Origin: Azolla caroliniana
Lineage: Eukaryota; Polypodiophyta
Direction: 5' to 3'
DNA: 64,000 nucleotides
NCBI GenBank assembly: GCA_043228905.1
Contig: JBHGNT010000021.1
Span: forward strand, 2,232,001 to 2,296,000
In this document: positions 1 to 13,000 of the stretch, piece after piece
Position numbering within the stretch: position 1 is the stretch's first letter
Layout: every line of letters starts with the position of its first letter
Made by a program: the position numbers and the translations under genes
The notes under the pieces: model-generated
The model's input: the letters and a program-made list of their open reading frames with translations, nothing else
The model's database searches: none
What the model was told of the DNA's origin: nothing

Positions 1-800
1 ATTCATTATGATTTTGTTATATGCAGATGATGTAGCACCTTTAGCAAATCAGAAGGTGTGCAAAAGCTTATAGTATCTTGAGATCATGGCATGCAGAGGG
101 TTGTGAATTACGTGCTTAAGATTCACTCAGATGGACTTCCTAGAATTAAATGAGAAGTACAAAAGCTCAAAAGTTACTCGCTCAAAATATTGAGTTCTGG
201 ATGGATGTGCAATATGCAAAAATTGCTCTGAAGATGGAGTGCAGTACACTTGTTTCATGATGCCTCAAATGATCCTTCACGAAAGAGTTTTTTCTGCAAC
301 ATCCATGTATCACTACTTGGGAAAGATGTGGAGGCTCATGCATCACACATGATATTTTACATATGTTGCACCAAACAACAAAATCAACTTCTTTTCTGAG
401 TAGACAAATGACACTCATTCATACACGCAAGAAACATTCTCGTGGTACCATCCACATCGCAATTCACATTATCTTCGATGTGAAATAGGTTGTTGGAACA
501 TCAACAAGGAGATTTGTGATGATGCATGTTTTGCCCCTGGACAAATTCATGAGGTTGAGTATAATTGTAATGCTCCATGTTCGTTCACATTTGAGTTAGC
601 TTTTCGTAATTTCAACCCTGATTTATTCCTACACACATTTCTCTGTCACTTGTGCACTCTCAATTTCAGCATCCATTAATTAAATTCTCGAACATTGAGA
701 ATCACTTACCAATGTAACGTACTACATGAAATGTTTTACTTTGGTCCCATATGTCATATTTGACAACCAAGGACAGTAAGAAAGTCTATCTGTATATCAA
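1..800 (+). mobile_element. Decayed non-LTR (LINE) remnant: RT fragment plus 3' tail
   Basis: Bases 2-90 translate as ILLYADDVAPLANQK followed by a stop. This is the YADD catalytic box of a non-LTR reverse transcriptase, and it resembles the YANDVVLFAN box of the better-preserved fragment at 46.5 kb. Around 620-795 lies a diverged copy of the 3' tail found at 21.7-21.9 kb and 46.2-46.45 kb, ending with the hairpin core GTCATATTTGAC at 753-764 and then a 'tctatctg' stretch. RT box and tail have the same orientation, so one old LINE insertion is the simplest reading. Bases 90-620 show no frame I recognise. No first exon of the downstream SAPS gene (expected to encode roughly MFWK/R...SP) was found here. 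Confidence 0.5.
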
Positions 801-1002
801 TCAATATATTTAGAACATTGATTCACCGAACTTCTGTTCACACAATTTATTTGTGAGTGCAATTTCTTATTCTATTCTAGTCTCATACATATATTTTCAT
901 TTTTATTGATTTTGTAATTCGATGGCTAACCTTACTATATATGTGTATGTGTGTGTCCCAAACTATAACTATGCATTTTAATTTTGGGTTTTGTACTATT
1001 AG

Positions 1003-4000
1003 GTGGAGTCGTTGCTTGATAAAGATAGTTTCACACTCGAAGAGCTTTTGGATGAAGATGACCTTATTCAAGAGTGCAAATCGTTGAATACACGTTTGAT
1101 AAATTTGTAATCCTTTATGCCCTTTCAACATGTGAATTTTTTTGTTTTGTGATTTTGCTCATATTTTCCATTTATCTTACATATCTTGGTGGAACTTGGA
1201 AATTGCAGCCTTAGAGGGAAGGTACAGATCCAACAGCTTTTGAAATATATTGTTGAGGAACCACCAGAGGGATCTGACAATAAGAGAGTTTTCAAGTAAG
1301 AGACGTCCAGAGTTGTCTTTTGCTTTATTTATCCCTAACTTCACTTATTTCATGTTTTTGAAATGAGAAATCACAATGGCCTTCGCAGGTTCCCTTTCAT
1401 TTCCTGTGAAATTTTCACCTGCGAAATTGAGATAATATTGAAAACCATAGTTGAGGATGAAGAGGTAAGTATTTATGATGTTAACAATATGGTAATCTGC
1501 AAAATGTTTGCCGTTCAAGTATAATACATGGATTAGTACTTTTTGGATGCAACTGTTTATGGCCATTGAGATGTTAACTATGCTTATTGTCAAGAACTTG
1601 TATGGCCTGAACGAGGCGCTCTTGTGTTGTTATCTCCATATGAGAAGAAATAAAAAGAAGTTGACTTGTCTTTCCACCTGAAACTACAGTTCATTTGCTA
1701 ATCAATTTATTGACCACTTTCCAATCTTGTTGTCTTAGATAAGTCTGCCTAACTCTAGGTATTTCTCCTACATTTGCTCCATTTGTTTATTTGTCTTGAG
1801 CCTTTTCATTCAATCTTCTGCTTCAATGGCTTCTGGAACTATCTTAAACTGTCTTGCCAAAGTATAGAGAGTCCAACTCTGCTTGGAGATTCTCCATGCC
1901 TGATTTTTTTTTTCTTGGTGCATGAAAGTCCATTTTCATTTTGTTCCAAGCTTTGTCCTTGCTCATTTTGCAGCCTTGGAGTTATGTTGCTCTTTTTTCA
2001 AGTGTCTTTGTGCTATGCTCTAGTGATTTACATATATGAACTCAAGTCAAGAAAAATGAAATGTCAGCAAGAAAAGGATTCAATTGGTAATTTTCATTAT
2101 TTGGCTTATAAAGATTGTTTCTTTGTTGAGTGATGATCTTTAACACCACTAAAGCATGGGCAACGATATCAAAACCATAATTCTTCTTGACAAAAGAAAA
2201 GGTGGCATACACATAGTCTTACACATATCTAGGTAACATACGCAAGGCCTCATTTCTTTTTACAAAACTCTTATGGATATGTAGCCCTTGGTGCTCTTGA
2301 AAGAGAATATTCACATATACAGCTCCAAGATTCATAGACTAAATTGGGCCTTTTTTATACTCATTGCCCCAGTCTTCTCTTGGGAGTACAAACATGGGGA
2401 CCGAGTCTTCACAAGGTAAAAAACTAAAGAGATTTGAAGAGACCTTAGTCTCAATGATTTCTTAATGATACGGAAGAGCACAACATCAATGCCCCATGAT
2501 TTAATTCGGGCACTGATGGGAGCGGCCCCATTAATGACCGGAATGCTATTCCATTTAGTGATTAATATCCAACCATTTCGTAGCTCCCTAAACAAAGGTA
2601 CTCAAGGTTGGCATTTATGACATCAAAAAAAAATCAACTTGCTGAACACGGAGATGATCATTGTTGGTATGTTGAAACACAAGAATGGTTAAGAGTCATA
2701 TAGATAACCATAAATGCACTACCCCTGTTCCAATATAGCTTGAATTTTCCCCATCTGAACATCACCAAAGTGGGAAACTATAGTGTGATCAGAAATGATA
2801 GTATCAAATTGGATAATGGAACATGGATCAGCCCCACAACATCTCTTGGTAGGAAGATGGCTCACAATTATACATTGGAGGGTGGATTCTCCATCAGACC
2901 CCCTTATATGGATATACATCTATTGCATGCATTGCATATTGCGATAGCGCAGGTGTGGATGTCTTCATTTTACTTATAACTTGAGGTAGGCCAATATGCA
3001 TACACTTCTGGAAGAAAGAATCTGTTAATTGTGTTATCCAGGAATGGAATATGAAGAACACCTATGTTTGCTACTATATTGCTACTATGAAAAAAGAGGG
3101 AGATACCATTGGCTCTCTAATCAAGGCTTTGCCCAATACACAAGGTAAAGGAATATGAGTACCAATGGTGCTTGGGATTGTTCTTGCTAGAACTCAAGAT
3201 ACATAGGGGGAAGTTGTTGAAGGACAACAATACAACCACACAAGCTCATTGACAAAGAACGATCATAACTTTCTCTAGCGCTATAACTACTACTAACCCC
3301 ACAAGTCAATTAAGGGGTTGTGAAATAATAGGCCATACCAATTAGTTGTGCATGTGGGACCCGACCTTGTGAACTACAATGTCACTATCCTTGTCATCAA
3401 CAAATAAAGGCTATTATCTCCATTGTCACTATCCTTGTCATCACAGGTGTTTTTAATGCTTGGGAGTTCTCTTCATTTTGGGCTGTTTATTTCTATTTAT
3501 GTTTTCACATAGTTAAATTTGTTTTGGTTTGTTCACAAGGATGAGACAAGTTTTTAAGGTGTAATCTCATGTTTGGTCTTATAGGCCATTTTGACCTATA
3601 AGACATTAGTGTAATGCAATTTGTTAGTAACTACGTTTTTGTGTTCGTAGTTGATTGGTTTGCTGTTCTCCTTCTTGGATCCAGAACGTTCTCATGGACC
3701 GTTGCTTGCTGGATACTTCAGTAAGGTAGCATTCTCTCTCTTGACAATAGTGCTCTAGTCTGATGGATGATAACTGATTATTTAAGATTCCGCACAGGTG
3801 GCTATATGCCTTCTGATGAGGAAAACCGCATCTGTAATGCGCTACTTGCAGGTATTCTTGGGAGTATTGGTTTGTAATTTTGCTTGTGAGATTGATTTGT
3901 ATATGCCAACACACAGGCACTTATTTTTAGAATACATTACATCTTTTGTGTGCATGATCAGTCTCACACAACATTCTCCCCTCTTTGTTTCAGTATATAT

Positions 4001-7000
4001 ACCTTTCAAAGTACCTTAGAGCTTCCAATGTATTTTCAATTTCACAATATAGTAACGTGTTTTGTATCTGTTCTCCAAACTCCATTTAACATACCTGTCC
4101 TTCCCAGAAGCTAGAATCATAGACTCAAGTGCTTGCTTGGTTACAGGATCTTATGAGCTTGAAGTGATAATAATGATCCTGAAAGTGCCTTAAAACTGCA
4201 TAATGTGCAAGTTTTGTCATCACATATGGCATTGTGAGAATAAGGTCAAACATGAACAAGGATAATGCCACATGCATATTGCACCATCGAATTTCTGTGT
4301 AAGCAATGCACAAAGTAATGTAGTTTTGACATGATTTAGTAATTTGAAAGATGATAATTAATAGAATCTTACAGATCTATGTAGATGCCAAGTACTATGT
4401 GTAGATGGATTTATGATGCCCAAGACCACAACTAGTGAAAGCTGACAAAATCCAGATGAACCACAAGTAACACATTTGATAAACAATTATTCTAGATACT
4501 TTAGAGTACTTTATCCTGCAATGCAAGAGTATATGTAGCTCCAAAGCACATCTATCTTGTTTGAGTTTTTGCTGGCTGATATATGAACTAAACAAATAAA
4601 CTATAATAAATGAAACCAATGAATAAATAAATATCATTGTACAAGTGTCTTTTATTATGAATTCCATATGCATGCACTTGTAACAATATTGGATGATTGC
4701 TGCCTTGCATTATTGGCTCTGATTCCTTGTCCTGTCACTAGTAAATGCATCTTGTTTACAAAGTCTGCATTTTGATAGTTTGTGGATTCATTTCTCATCT
4801 CTTCTTAGCTAGGCTAAAATATAGAAGATAAGGGTATGAATTCAGGTAAGGCTGCATGCTTCTACATGGATACTCACTTTTAACAGTGGATTAGTTTGCT
4901 ATGTGTGACCTTTTTTGGTTTCTGTTGACAGACACATCAAGAGATTCTTTGGAAGCTTGTCGATCTAATTTCTATTACATCCATAATGGAGGTAAACTTT
5001 CTGCTGATGCATGTTAATTCCAAAACTTTTATTGAGAGAAATGGCACAACATTCAGAAAGTGCCAGAGAAGCCAAAATGTTTTATACATGTTGCACACTT
5101 ACATGGGAGCACAGCATAACTTTTAATTATGCAAAAAAATCGAACAATGTATCAGGTTTTGATACGTATCATCGGAACAGATGATGCCATGCACGCTTTT
5201 CATGAAGATAGCTTCAACTGGCTAGCAGATACAAACTTGCTCGATATGCTTCTTGATAAACTCAGCCCCCCTGTAAGATTGTTCTACTTCAAAAATTCAT
5301 ACATTGTTGAGCAACATAATTGATCTTTTGAATTTCCGTTTTTCCCTCTAGAACTCATCGGAAGCACATGCAAATGCAGCTGACACTCTCTCAGCTGTCT
5401 CTCGACTGTCACTGTCAGAGTTGAAATCGAAGCTCTCAAGCCCGAGGTTGGTTTATATTGTGGATATCAATCCTTGTTTAGATTCCTTAAACTGAAAGTT
5501 TGTTGGTAACCATGGCGTCATTGCCTTGTCTGAATATGGCTATCAGGAATCAGACATACTCTCTCTTGCTTTCTTTTTGTGCAGCTTCATTGCCAGACTA
5601 TTAAATCGAGCTTTAGAAGATCAAGATTCCAAATCCACACTTGTGCATTCTTTGACTGTCTGCATTGCCTTGCTCGACCCAAAGAGGCACATGATGGTTG
5701 GAATGGGTAGAGGGCAACAAATTTCAGACTCACTCCAAACAGCTGCAAGTGCGGAGACCATAGATGGAATGCTGCAGAGGTTAGGTTAGTATTATTCACC
5801 ATATGGTGAGCATATTGTGGATGGAGTTTAATTTGAGGTTTGTTTATTGCTCGAGATTTAGAAAATGGTGTAGAGAGAAAAACTCGACTAGTTGAACTTT
5901 ACATGGCACATCTCTCCTTCCACGTGTTACCAATTGTTTCTCAGATGCCATGTAGAAATACCAGACTGTCTCAGTGAAAACTCTTATGTGGAGTGTTCTT
6001 GAGCATTTGATTAAAGAACAAAATATCAATAGCCATCAAGTTCAACATTTCCAACGATCTGATGACATTGGCCATTGGTCATCCACCACCTTCCTTCAAA
6101 TAACTCTGAAAATAAAATCGTGGCATATTTTAAACTCCTCATATTCAATATTTTCTGTGCAAAGAAGAACTGTTGCGGAATCATTTTAGTGACCAAGTAT
6201 ATTTAAACACAGTTTGGCCTCCAGCAGAATGTTGTAGCAATAAGGTTTCTTTTGTAGTTACTAGTACCTACACAGTCTCCTTATTAAGTGTATGCTATAG
6301 CTGGACCATAGTTCTATCATACATTATTCGTGTGATTTTATAGAATGTGGAAGTTGAACTGACTTATTATTTGACTGACAGCTGGTGGTCTGATTTACTT
6401 AAATGTTAATTGGGTCACTATATGTACTAGGAGATTTGCTGAAGGTCCTTGATGTGGAAGGAGATGGAAAGCTATTGCATACTACCTATGGTGAATTATG
6501 TCCTCCTCTTGGCATTCATCGACTAAAGGTTTTAGCTTTTCACTATGTTTTGTTAATATAATGTTATAGTGGCTAATTTTAATAAATTGAGAATAGCATC
6601 TATTTACTCTAGCATAATTATATGAATAAGATTCTACTAGTATGATACAAAAAGAGGCTGCAGTTAAAATGATATGTAAAGAATCTAACTCTCGTAGAGT
6701 TATGCGGAAGCGTAATACATGTGTGAGAGTGGGGGTGTGATCAAGAGAAGGAATCAGAGAAAATAACCAGAAATAATAAAATACACAGAGTTCAGTTTAT
6801 GCACTGAAGAGAAAGCTACATTAATAAACTAAAGATCATTAACTAAACACAATGGGCCAAGGGGGTTTTCTATACAAGTCCTCAAGGGACTGCCACATTA
6901 CATGTGGTTGGTGATTTTGTCATAAGAATATCTGATATTCTTTGACCACATTTACAGTTGAAAATCTGTGCTTCGCATGCATAAATAAAAAATAGATAAA

Positions 7001-10000
7001 TCTTAATGTTTTTTGTTGTAATAAAGTGACCATGTGTGCGATTTGACATGTACCTTTATAAATCATCTAGCTTTATACTCATCAATAGATAGCAGAAGTG
7101 AAATGTGTTTCATAGTGTTGATGGATAGGCACTTGATGCTAGAGAAAATGTTAACAAAGTAATAAAAGCCTCCTAAGGATGGAGTGAAGGTTCCACACTA
7201 ATTACCCAACCTATTCATGCATTTCAGAAAGTTTGATTCAGACCTGAAACATGTTTCGCTGTGACAATGCATATGCATCTGAGTCTAGAGTAATCATTAA
7301 TTCCATTTTTACACAGTTATGCCATTGATGCCAACCTCACACATTATCATGTGTCGGAAATGTGAGAAAAGCTGTTAATAGCAGCAGCGGAAGAGTTAGA
7401 ACAAAATAGACACAGCCAAGCTGTGAGAAGGCTGTTAGACAGCAGTAGAAAAAATGGTTGCAAAGAGTAGAGACACAGCCAAAGAGTTGTGTTTGTTTCT
7501 GAGTAGCAGCAGAAAATAATCTTATTACAAAAGAGGCTGGTATAAGCCTATTTATACAAAATTGGGAATGGTTGTTTGGTATAAGCCTATTTATTCAAAC
7601 ATTGAGTCGACCGAGGAGCTGATTAATGGCATTCCTTGGAAGCAGGAAAAAAAACATAGAGATCGTTGTCAGCATAACAGTTCTGAAACCCAAGAGAGAG
7701 AAAAAAGGTATCAATTTGGCATGCCCAACTTTGGGAACTTGCTTTAAGCCATACAAGGCTTTGTGGAACCTGTAGACCATTTTTTTCTGCTCTGAAATCT
7801 CAAAACCTAGAGGCTGTTCAACATAAACCTCATCTTTCAAGTCACAATTACGGCAGGCTGTCTTGACATTCATTTGAAAGATGGGCCAATTGTTGTGAGC
7901 AGCAAGTGCAAGCGCACATCGAATAGAGGTGTACCTTGCTGTTGGAGAAAAAGTTTCCTCGTAATCCACTCCTTTGACTTGTGAGTAGCCTTTTGCAACT
8001 AAACGTGCCTTGTGCTTATCCAAAGTACCATAAGCATGGTACTTAGTCTTGAAAATCCATTTCAGTCCAATGACTTGTTGATGTTGAGGCTGTGGAACCA
8101 GCTCCCATGTGTGATTCCACTCAATGGAATCAAGTTCAACATCCATTGTTGCTTTCCGCTTTGGAAGAACAAGGGCCTCTTTTGCTGTTGTGGGTTCTTG
8201 TGATTGCCCAACAGTGCACAGTAAGGCAAAGTTGCATGAGTGAGGAGGCCGTTGTGACTTACGTTTTCGAGAACCACATGTATACTCATGAAGTTCAGCA
8301 TCGGAGAGATGAGAATCACGAATGGTGGCTTGAAGCCACTTGGGAAGTGGTGGAAGCTGGTTTGTAGTGGGAGGGGAAACAAGTGGAGTTGAGGGAGAGG
8401 TTTGAATTGTTGGCGAAGTTAGAGATTGAGTAGGAGAAGATGGGGGGCTTGAAGGTGAGACATCTTCGTCTAAAATAAGAGATTCGGGAGGAGTTGGGAT
8501 TTCAACCGTGAACTCAGGTGAAATCCTAGAATCATCTGGCTGAGACTCCACAAAATGAACATCCCTAGAGATGACTAGGGACTTTGACTCTAAATCCCAT
8601 AACTTGTACGCTTTAGATTGAGTGCTATAACCAAGAAATTTGCATTTCTTGGTTTTGGACTCAAATTTTGTACTTTTATGATCTGAAATGTGAACATAAG
8701 CATCACAACCAAAGACTTTAAAATGAGATACTGAGGGCTTTACACCTGTAAATGCTTCTGCAGGCGTCATTCCAGCAACAACTTTTGTTGGGCGGCAGTT
8801 GATGATGTAGACCGCTGTGGTGACAACTTCACCCCAAAACGAGAGAGGAAGATCAGATTGAGATAGCATCGTACGAGCCATCTCTTGGACTGTCTGGTTC
8901 TTCCTTTCCACGACTCCATTTTGTTAGAAAATTGGTGAGCAATGCCTCGTTGAGAGCAGAAATGGTGAAAGCTTGGGAGATAAACTCTCCACCATTGTCC
9001 GACCTGATCTTTCGAACTTCCTTCGATGTCTCGTTCTCCACGAGAGCTACCCATTCTTGAAATTTTGTGAAGGCTTGCGATTTTTCTACAAGAAAATAAA
9101 CCCAAACCTTGCGGGAGAAATCATCAATGATGAGCATGAAGTAGCGTGCACCACCAAGAGTAGTGGTTTTCATGGGACCACAAAGATCCATGTGCACTAA
9201 CTCCAAGATAGATGTTGCACGGTGAGTGGTTTCATGAGGAATGTTGCTTGCCATGAAGACAAGCAACACATGGGGTATTGGGAGTTTTGAAAATAGGAAG
9301 ACCCTCAACTAGTTGGGAAGAGGAGAGCTTTTGAAGAGAATCATAGTTGAGATGACCAAACCTAGCATGCCGCAACGTGGGATCTTCTTGTGCCACCAAC
9401 GCATGAGAGCCTTGAAAAAGATGAAGAAGATGAGATTTGAACTTTTCCAAGGGGCTATGGGAACTTTTCAGGCGGTATAAACCTCCTTCTTGTGTGCCAC
9501 TAGCTACAATTTGTAGGTTGTTGGTGTCAATGACTTCCAAAACCGAGCTATCAAAGTAGACACCATAACCTTGCTTAGTGATTTGGTAGACTGAAAGTAG
9601 GTTGGCAGAGATGCGACGCACATGTAGCACATCTTGAAGAATGACAGGTTCTTATTTGAAGAATAGTTAAGAAACACATTACCCACACATGAAGCCTCAA
9701 TGCATGAGGCATCTCCAATGGAGATTTGGGAGGAGCTAGGTTTCACATCATGCAAAATGGATTTGTCATAGGTCATGTGTGAAGTAGCACCACTATCTAC
9801 TGACCACTCATCAATGGTTGAGGTAGTTGGTCCAGCCAAATGTGAAGTTTGTTCCTCAATGCCAAGGAAAACTGTTTCTTTGATTGAGTGGGCTGAGTTG
9901 GATTTCGGTAGAAGAAGAGTTCTTAGCATTGTCCCTTTTCTTTTTCCGACAATCAGGATGAATGTGACCTTTGTAGCCACAATAATGACAAGTGAGCTCC

Positions 10001-13000
10001 TTGTAGGCTGGGTTGTTTGGTGGTCTTGGATTGGGTTTGTTGTAGGAGTTGCCATTTGGCTTCCACTTGCCTTTACTTGTTGCGTGTAGAAGCGTCTCAT
10101 TGGAAGTTTGAGCACTTTTCTTCCTTGTTGCCGTATCTTGTAGAATACCAAGGAATGTATTCATATCAGGTGTGTTGGGAAGAAGAGAAATTGTGTCACA
10201 AAATGCTGGGAATGACTCAGGCAACTTTATCATTAGACGATGCACAAACTAAACTTCAGTTAACTTGCTTCCCAAAGAAACTAGTTCCTTTTGGAGAGTA
10301 ACAAATTGCGTTATTTGATCCATGATGTTGGGAGTGTCATGAATCTTGAGATTAGCTAGTTGGTTCTCAATAGCTATCATTTGAGCATGATTAGCTCGAT
10401 GGTACCTCTTTTTTATGAATGTCCATAGTTCATTCGCTGTCTCTTCATCTGTATCTTGAAATTGACGAGCGAATGAGGAAAGCATGGGCACGAGAATCCT
10501 TATCTAGCCACGCTTCAATCTCAGCGTTAGATGAGCTAGCAACTGATTTGGTTGAAGAGGATGAAGTTACTGGTGGTTTCTTGTCACTTCCAGTGACTAC
10601 ATTCCATAAACGATGGTATTGTAACAAGGTCTTTATTTGTAGCTCCCAATCCAAGTAATTGTTCCCATTGACTCTTTGGGGAGTTGGGGAATGGTTGATG
10701 AAACAATCGTGGCATGTGAGGCCATGGATATCCTCCTCTTGAGCTACAACTGGACAATTTACATCAGTTGTAAGTATATGGTCAGGGTCTTTCTACTTCT
10801 CCCTAGATGCTAGGTGAGGCTCAGATGAGGGGAAAAGAAAGAAAAAAGAACCTCCTCTGTAGGTTGGGAGGGTGGCTGCTAAGAGAACCTCCTCTATAGG
10901 GTTGGGAGGGAGGGATAAAAGAAGACAGTTCTGTGTGCTCTTTGGCAAAAATAATCAGGCTGAGGATATGGAGACCTCACTGCTCTGATACCATGTGAGA
11001 AAAGCTGTTAATAGCAGCAGCGGAAGAGTTAGAACAAAATAGACACAGCCAAGCTGTGAGAAGGCTGTTAGACAGCAGTAGAAAAAATGGTTGCAAAGAG
11101 TAGAGACACAGCCAAAGAGTTGTGCTTGTTTCTAAGTAGCAGCAGAAAATAATCTTATTACAAAAGAGGCTGGTATAAGCTATTTATACAAAATTGGTAA
11201 TGGTTGTTTGGTAGTTAAGAGACTCTTGTACTACCAAACAGGTACAATAAACTAGGAATAAAAAGGGAATATCTTGGAAAAAGTGGAAGAGACAAAAGGC
11301 ATTTAAAGCATTGCAGATTCTAGAGAGAGAAGGCATTTAAAGCATTGCAGATTCTAGAGAGAGAAGAATCTGGGAAGAGAGAATGTAGTACAGAGATAAT
11401 AAAGATGAAAGAGAGTGCAGGTCTGGAGCTGTCACCCTCCAACAGGAAAAACCACTGATTTGCACTGCATTATGAATTTAGAACAATGACTTTGAAACTT
11501 TTCAAGAAGACAAGCTTTAGAAACTTCGTAATTAGCATCTTTGAGCTTATTTGATAATTTAAGTGGCTAAATCAAGCGAAGTAGACAAATGGGAATAGTT
11601 AATTGCCCTCAGCACAATTTGTTTCTAATATAAAGGATGAAGCTTGTTTAGGTCATCACATAATACTCCATGACTTATCTTTTAGCAGTTTCCTGTACAA
11701 ATTAAAAGATAATATTAAAATAAAATGATTCAATTTCACTTTTTACCATATAAAATAAAAGATAATATTAAAATAAGTTTCTCTTTTAAACTATACATAA
11801 TATCTCAATCAACTATAGATTACTTTCATCAGAGAATATAAATTTATTATCAGATGTTGCTTCGTGGAATGATCTCTGTGTAAGTTGAACTCTTATCCAT
11901 ACAGTATGTCTATATGTAGTGATATGTTTGGTTCGAGTCTTATTCAACATATCACTGACATAAGTATAACAAGGATTAGAAAATGCATGGAATTTTCCAC
12001 TAGAGGTTGTATCTTGTCTGTTGTTGGAACTAAGGTCTCCCGGGCAGTTTTGCATGTTTTATGTGGAGGGATGATAGTCATTACAGATCTTTCTGCCATT
12101 AGTCATTTTCATAACCATTATTTGAACAGTTACTTATTTTTATAATCTTTGGTTTCAAGTATAGGTTACCGTGGGGTGTAGACATTGGGACTATCTCCCT
12201 TTGTGTTGGTTCTTCTGTTGTACCAGAAAGTAACTTATAAAGTTTGCCGTGAATTAAGATGCTCATAGTCATGAAAGACCACTTTGGCAGTTGTCTTGAT
12301 GTTTTGTCACAGGATTGGTATACTGGAACAATCAAAGTTTCTAATTATTAATAATCAGAAAATCAAGGCCTATTATCAATGTTTCTAGAGATTAAAACTT
12401 CTAATGCATTAAAATCTCTATTTTTTATTTCTTATTAGCATAACACTTGACATGTTATATGTAATGTTACCGTTATTGTGATTGTGTCTACACACAGATA
12501 ATAGAATTTGTTGCTGTTCTTCTCCGAACAAATAGTGATGCAGCCAGACAAGGGTTGGTCCGGCTTGGTGCAATCCAACAAGCTCTTAAATTATTTTTTA
12601 AGTAAGAAGTTTCTCTTAAATTATTTTTATATAAAGCATCTTTATATGAAATTGGGTTTGCCTGAGGTTACTGTTTTTTTCTGCAGTTACCCATTCAACA
12701 ACTTCCTTCATCATCATGTGGAGAACATTATAGCCTCATGTATTGAGAGTGGCAGCAAGATACTAATTGATCATCTCTTGGTTGATTGTGATCTGGTTGC
12801 AAGACTTTTGGGAGTGTTTGAGAATCCGTTTGTACTTAGCATGGACAGTAAGGTTTGAAGCGATTCCTTGAAACTCTATCCTGTTCACGTGCTATAGGTG
12901 GTATGATCTAGCGCTTTAAGCTTGAGTCCCACATATCTGTCACTTGTTTGTCAAGCTCAAATATGGATGTATATTACTGCTAAATATCTATTTTACAATA

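Larger units (their letters stand above)
7361..11444 (-). mobile_element. Ty1/copia LTR retrotransposon, internally deleted, in SAPS intron 10
   Basis: The element reads on the minus strand. Its boundaries are set by LTR ends (TG...CA) and by an exact 5-bp target-site duplication GGAAA at 7356-7360 and 11445-11449. The 5' LTR (right side) is full length and the 3' LTR (left side) is truncated. The order gag, zinc knuckle, protease, integrase, reverse transcriptase is the copia order. The region from the end of RT through RNase H, the polypurine tract and the first half of the 3' LTR is deleted. Stops and frameshifts in gag-pol make it non-autonomous. It is antisense to the host gene, so its own signals should not truncate the SAPS transcript directly. 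Confidence 0.93.

Noticed and set aside
182-418. Minus-strand 78-aa frame and a Cys-rich plus-strand stretch (CAICKNCSEDGVQYTC)
   Set aside because: The Cys spacing hints at a zinc-binding module, but there are no flanking motifs and stops follow soon after. Not enough to call a gene.
2332-2979. Short open frames on both strands in SAPS intron 3
   Set aside because: No recognisable domain, no start or splice support. They overlap each other and lie within an intron.
8062-8382. Open frames on both strands inside the copia element
   Set aside because: They overlap the integrase/RT coding frame on the minus strand and have no independent similarity.
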